From: JACMLD01 sp039919885
GTDB lineage: Bacteria > Bacteroidota > Bacteroidia > Chitinophagales > Chitinophagaceae
Direction: 5' to 3'
Length of the DNA stretch: 64,000 nucleotides
NCBI GenBank assembly: GCA_039919885.1
Contig: JBDSEV010000029.1
Span: forward strand, 1 to 64,000
Shown: one piece after another, positions 60,584-64,000 of the stretch
How the letters are laid out: every line of letters begins with the position of its first letter
How positions within the stretch are numbered: position 1 is the stretch's first letter
Made by a program: the position numbers and the translations under genes
Notes under the pieces: model-generated
Seen by the model: only the letters and a program-made list of their open reading frames with translations
What the model was told of the DNA's origin: nothing
Databases searched by the model: none

Positions 60584-61447
60584 ATGCAGAAATCAACCAT
60601 CCAATTACTGCGGTTTCATTTCTCTTTTTTCCTGATGCCGGTTTATCTTTTTGCGCTGAGCCGCGTAGTGTATACCAACTGGTGGCGTGCCCTGCTTATT
60701 TTCTGTATCCTGCACCTCCTGGTATACCCCGCCAGCAATGGTTATAATAGTTATATGGACCGGGACGAAACCAGTATCGGTGGCGTTAAAAAACCGATGG
60801 TCCCTACGCTGGAACTTTATATTGTAAGCCTGCTAATGGACATTACGGCCGTGGCACTCGGGTGCATCGTAAGTTTATATTTTGCTTTGGGTATCCTGCT
60901 CTACATCCTTGCTTCCAGGGCCTATAGTTTTCGCGGCATTAGGTTGAAAAAATATCCATTTGCCGGTTATATCACCGTAGTCATTTTTCAGGGGGCGGTT
61001 ATATTCTGGTTGGTGTACTATGGTTGCCATCAACCACTCAGTTTTGATGTGCCCGTCAGCGGCATGCTGGCCAGTAGTTTACTGATAGGCGGATTTTACC
61101 CGCTTACGCAGGTGTACCAGCATGAGGCAGATGCCAGGGATGGTGTTAAAAGCATCAGCAGTTGGCTGGGCTACCGGGGCACCTTCATTTTTACGGGCAT
61201 TGTATACGCCTTTGCTTTCATGGTGCTGGCCTACCATTTCTTTATGGCGCTTGACTGGGATAAATTTTTTGTACTGGCAACCTGCATGCTGCCCATTCTC
61301 GTATATTTCTTTATATGGGCACGAAAAGTGTGGAAGAATGTTTCGGCAGCCAGTTTTACTAATACGATGCGCATGAATTTGCTGGCATCTATTTGTACCA
61401 ACGCTGGTTTTATAATTCTTGTTATTTGGAAAACAGTAAGTAATTGA
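60584..61447 (+). CDS. UbiA-family prenyltransferase
   Basis: A 287-residue polytopic membrane prenyltransferase of the UbiA superfamily, with about eight hydrophobic helices. The prenyl-diphosphate sites are visible: first Asp-rich motif NGYNSYMDRDETSIGG and second YQHEADARDG, each holding the Asp pair for Mg. ATG 60584 (MQKSTIQLLRFHFSFFLMPV) matches the usual family N-terminus; an in-frame ATG at 60551 would add eleven residues. TACCTTG (60571-60577), a shortened -7-like sequence, precedes ATG 60584 by 6 bases. The gene overlaps the polyketide synthase start by four bases (TTGA), so the two are coupled. It probably attaches an isoprenoid chain to a phenolic or quinone-type ring made by its neighbours; the actual acceptor is unknown. 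Confidence 0.9.
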   Translation: MQKSTIQLLRFHFSFFLMPVYLFALSRVVYTNWWRALLIFCILHLLVYPASNGYNSYMDRDETSIGGVKKPMVPTLELYIVSLLMDITAVALGCIVSLYFALGILLYILASRAYSFRGIRLKKYPFAGYITVVIFQGAVIFWLVYYGCHQPLSFDVPVSGMLASSLLIGGFYPLTQVYQHEADARDGVKSISSWLGYRGTFIFTGIVYAFAFMVLAYHFFMALDWDKFFVLATCMLPILVYFFIWARKVWKNVSAASFTNTMRMNLLASICTNAGFIILVIWKTVSN

Positions 61448-62535
61448 GCAGAATAATAGCTATCGGTACCGCAGTGCCTGCACATAAACACCAGCAGGAA
61501 AACATCAGGCAATTCATGCAGCAGGTGTACGCCATGAATGAAACGGACAAGCGTAAACTAAAATTTCTTTACCACCAGAGTGGGATTGATACCCGCTATT
61601 CCGTGGTAGCCGATTACAGCAAAACGATACACGACTGGAAATTCTATCCGCAGTCAGAAAACCTGGAACCTTTTCCAACACTGGAGACCAGGATGACCTG
61701 GTTTAACAAGTATGCACCGCCGCTAAGTGTAGATGCCATCCGGAAATGTATTGACGGGCATATACAGTCGAAGGAAATTACCCATTTGATAACAGTAAGC
61801 TGCACGGGCATGAGCGCGCCCGGCCTCGACCTGCAGGTGATGGAGCTGATGGACCTACCAAAAAACATTTATCGCAGTTCAGTTAATTTCATGGGCTGTT
61901 ATGCAGCCATCCACGCCATGAAAATAGCGGATGCTATTTGTAAGCACGATACCAGTGCCAAAGTAGTGATTGTTTGTACAGAGCTTTGCACGCTTCATTT
62001 TCAGAAAGAACCCACCGCAGATAATATTGCCTCCGGTTTGTTGTTTGCTGACGGTGCTGCTGCCATGTTAATTACCCATGATAGTTATCACAAAAACGGG
62101 CTGCATATTGACAGCTTCTATGCGGAAGTTGTACCAAAAGGAAAAAAGGATATGGCATGGGAGTTATCCGGTACTGGCTTTTTAATGACCCTGAGTGGTT
62201 ATGTGCCTGAACTGATTGAAGAAGATTTTGAATCTTTGGTGAACCGCGCATTGGACCATGCGCAGAAGACAAAACAAGACATTACAGGCTGGTGCATCCA
62301 CCCGGGGGGCAAAAGGATTATTGATACGATTGCAAGAACAATGCAGTTACCGCCAACAGCATTGCAGGCCAGCTATGATACCATGCGGCAGTACGGCAAT
62401 ATGTCTTCCCCCACCATACTTTTTGTGTTAAAACAACTGTTGCAGCAGCAGCAAAATGAAAAAGCAGAAATTTTCGGTGCAGCATTTGGGCCAGGCCTTA
62501 CCATGGAGACTTTTTGCTTATCCGGTAACCAATGA
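61444..62535 (+). CDS. Type III polyketide synthase
   Basis: A 363-residue homodimeric chalcone-synthase-like enzyme that extends an acyl starter with malonyl-CoA and cyclises the chain. The catalytic triad is complete: Cys152 (NFMGCYAAIHAM), His286 (GWCIHPGGKRI) and Asn319 (YGNMSSPT), with spacings of 134 and 33 that are close to plant chalcone synthase. The gene starts at TTG 61444 with a TTGA overlap of the UbiA stop codon, a rare start that fits coupled translation. Starter unit and product cannot be predicted. By analogy with SrsA or BpsA it may make alkylresorcinol or alkylpyrone phenolic lipids. Confidence 0.93.
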   Translation: MSRIIAIGTAVPAHKHQQENIRQFMQQVYAMNETDKRKLKFLYHQSGIDTRYSVVADYSKTIHDWKFYPQSENLEPFPTLETRMTWFNKYAPPLSVDAIRKCIDGHIQSKEITHLITVSCTGMSAPGLDLQVMELMDLPKNIYRSSVNFMGCYAAIHAMKIADAICKHDTSAKVVIVCTELCTLHFQKEPTADNIASGLLFADGAAAMLITHDSYHKNGLHIDSFYAEVVPKGKKDMAWELSGTGFLMTLSGYVPELIEEDFESLVNRALDHAQKTKQDITGWCIHPGGKRIIDTIARTMQLPPTALQASYDTMRQYGNMSSPTILFVLKQLLQQQQNEKAEIFGAAFGPGLTMETFCLSGNQ

Positions 62536-62612
62536 TTATTGGAGGATGCCGGTTTGCAGTATTGCGATTACCCTTTTCGGTTTTCATTCAACGATTAATA
62601 ACATAAAAATTC

Positions 62613-63299
62613 TTGAACCGCTCTTACCAAAAAGAATTGCTGGATGGCAACGATATTCCGTTTGCGGACATCCGGCAAAATATGCTGGAGCTTGATTTTA
62701 TCAATTCCCGGCTGGGTGGTCATGCAATTACCATACAGGGTTTTAAGCGGTTACTACAAAATAAAAAGCAGGTTACGGTTTGCGAAATTGGTTGCGGAGG
62801 GGGCGACAACCTCCACGCGATTTATAAGTGGTGCCGCAAAAATCAAATTGCCGTACAGCTGATTGGCGTCGATATCAATAAAGATTGCATTCGGGTAGCA
62901 CATGAAAAATTACCCGAAGCGATTACACAATTGATTACAGTTGATTACAGGGAAGCAGCGTTCGGCGGTAATAAACCTGATATCATTTTCTCTTCTCTTT
63001 TCTGTCATCATTTTTCAGAAGAAGCATTGCTGGATATGCTTAACTGGATGCATGCGCATGCCGGCACTGGTTTTTTTATCAATGATTTACATCGCCATGT
63101 ACTAGCATATCATGCTATAAAAATACTAACCGGTATTTTTTCAAAATCTTATCTTGTAAAAAATGATGCGCCCCTATCTGTTCAACGGGGGTTGGTAAAA
63201 GAAGAATGGAAAGATCTATTGGAAAAATCAGCAGCGGCTGATTATAGCATTGAATGGAAATGGGCGTTCCGGTGGCTGATAATCAGCCGGCATGCGTAA
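62613..63299 (+). CDS. SAM-dependent methyltransferase
   Basis: A 228-residue class I methyltransferase. The SAM-binding motif CEIGCGGGDNLHAIYK lies at about residues 57-72, followed by the acidic loop LIGVDINKDCIRVA, and IIFSSLFCHHFSEEALLDML near residues 125-145, typical of UbiE/COQ5-like small-molecule methyltransferases. The start is TTG 62613 (an ATG giving a credible N-terminus was not found in this frame). The gene lies 77 bases behind the polyketide synthase. The Streptomyces srs phenolic-lipid cluster also has a methyltransferase (SrsB) beside a type III PKS, so ring or hydroxyl methylation is a reasonable inference. Confidence 0.82.
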   Translation: MNRSYQKELLDGNDIPFADIRQNMLELDFINSRLGGHAITIQGFKRLLQNKKQVTVCEIGCGGGDNLHAIYKWCRKNQIAVQLIGVDINKDCIRVAHEKLPEAITQLITVDYREAAFGGNKPDIIFSSLFCHHFSEEALLDMLNWMHAHAGTGFFINDLHRHVLAYHAIKILTGIFSKSYLVKNDAPLSVQRGLVKEEWKDLLEKSAAADYSIEWKWAFRWLIISRHA

Positions 63300-64000
63300 A
63301 ATTGATACCACCATGGAAAGGATGGCCAGCGAGACAGTTGGAGAAACGTACACCGTAACACCGGACGCAGTGATGTATGATGCAGCCATTATTGGCGGTG
63401 GCCTGGCGGGTCTTGCACTCGCCATACAACTTGCCAAAGAAAATTACCATGTTATTCTGATGGAAAAAGAAGCATACCCTTTTCATCGTGTTTGTGGCGA
63501 ATATATCAGTTTTGAGTGCTGGAATTTCCTTGAAAGCATTGGTTATCCGTTAAGCGATATGGATTTGCCCGTAATTAAACAGCTCCTCGTTTCTGCCCCC
63601 AACGGCAATACCCTCACGCACGCCCTGCCATTGGGTGGTTTTGGCATCAGCCGCTATAAAATTGATGCGGAACTTGCACAAATAGCAAGAGACTGTGGCG
63701 CCACCATAAAAGAAAATGAAAAAGTAAGCGACGTTGTTTTCGATGGTCATTTTTTCACGGTGCAAGCGGCGTCCGCAAAGGTAAAAGCCAAATGCGTGGT
63801 CGCTAGTTTTGGCAAGCGAAGCAACCTGGATGTAAAATGGAAAAGACCCTTTGCATTGAAGCGTCCCGGTAAACTCAATAACTTTATCGGCGTCAAATAC
63901 CACGTAAAGCTGGATACGCCTGCTGAGTTGATCGTGCTCCATAACTTTGCCGATGGCTACTGCGGCATGTCGCAGGTAGAAAATAACACACAATGCCTTT
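63292..64000 (+). CDS. FAD-dependent oxidoreductase, geranylgeranyl-reductase-like (3' end outside window)
   Basis: The first 236 codons of a flavoprotein. The dinucleotide-binding motif AAIIGGGLAGLALAIQLAKE (GxGxxG) is followed by EKEAYPFHRVCGEYIS, the substrate-side motif of the geranylgeranyl reductase / UbiH-like group. The ATG at 63292 overlaps the methyltransferase by 8 bases. In-frame ATGs at 63313, 63322 and 63373 are alternatives, and MYDAAIIGGG at 63373 resembles the usual family start, so the true N-terminus is uncertain. It could hydroxylate the ring (as SrsC does) or reduce a prenyl chain. The rest of the gene, and any further cluster genes, lie beyond the window. Confidence 0.85.
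   Translation, partial: MRKIDTTMERMASETVGETYTVTPDAVMYDAAIIGGGLAGLALAIQLAKENYHVILMEKEAYPFHRVCGEYISFECWNFLESIGYPLSDMDLPVIKQLLVSAPNGNTLTHALPLGGFGISRYKIDAELAQIARDCGATIKENEKVSDVVFDGHFFTVQAASAKVKAKCVVASFGKRSNLDVKWKRPFALKRPGKLNNFIGVKYHVKLDTPAELIVLHNFADGYCGMSQVENNTQCL

Noticed and set aside
1..64000. tRNA, rRNA or riboswitch genes
   Set aside because: I searched by eye for T-loop (GTTCGAATCC-like) and common riboswitch cores in the gaps and found none; a covariance-model scan would be needed to exclude weak cases.

Overview
The window reads as a chromosomal segment of a Bacteroidota bacterium, most likely family Chitinophagaceae. The grounds are: promoters of the Bacteroidota type (TTG, about 19-23 bases, TAnnTTTG) in front of metG, queA and atpD; few purine-rich Shine-Dalgarno sequences; a division/cell-wall cluster in the order mraZ-rsmH-ftsL-ftsI-murE-mraY-murD-ftsW-murG-murC-ftsQ-ftsA-ftsZ without murF or ddl; an isolated atpD-atpC pair with a very short epsilon subunit; and lineage-typical families (DUF4136 lipoprotein, FadN-type fused beta-oxidation enzyme, TonB-family proteins). 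No rRNA, tRNA, insertion sequence, prophage or CRISPR array was found. The placement is inference from gene content, not from a phylogeny.

Layout. 1-1360: two tandem LD-carboxypeptidase genes (minus), the second cut by the window edge. 1487-10353 (plus): metG, a beta-hydroxyacid dehydrogenase, the FadN-like enzyme, a metzincin-type protease without an export signal, an ABC transporter and a secreted unknown. 10416-12261: an epimerase-like oxidoreductase and a stand-alone, degenerate histidine-kinase ATPase domain. 12411-29947 (minus): the complete 13-gene dcw cluster from a candidate MraZ operator to a terminator behind ftsZ. 30410-33688: queA, a sensor kinase without a partner, yqgE. 33838-38728 (minus): an outer-membrane barrel, a DUF4136 lipoprotein, atpDC, and a three-gene YtxH/holin-like membrane set. 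38875-45932 (plus): a GNAT-like protein, dnaX, and an 1155-residue protein joining a GH18-like domain, a NodB deacetylase and a GT2 synthase. 46273-54119 (plus): a two-component system followed by a CzcCBA-type metal efflux operon. 54353-60272: a TonB-family protein (minus), then an OprB-like porin, an M20 amidohydrolase and the E2 subunit of pyruvate dehydrogenase. 60584 to the end: UbiA prenyltransferase, type III polyketide synthase, methyltransferase and FAD oxidoreductase, the start of an uncharacterised phenolic-lipid or quinone-like biosynthetic locus that runs out of the window.

How the parts fit. The kinase/regulator pair and the efflux operon are separate transcripts (a terminator lies between them), yet both are preceded by nearly identical TTAAC-N6-TTAAC direct repeats with an 11-base period. 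This points to one response regulator controlling itself and the pump. In the dcw cluster, four intergenic spacers carry four different short-repeat families, and each begins exactly at the TAA stop codon of the preceding gene, always reading TAAG. The strongest leads are these two regulatory or structural patterns, the UbiA/type III PKS locus, the MraZ operator and the trifunctional polysaccharide enzyme.
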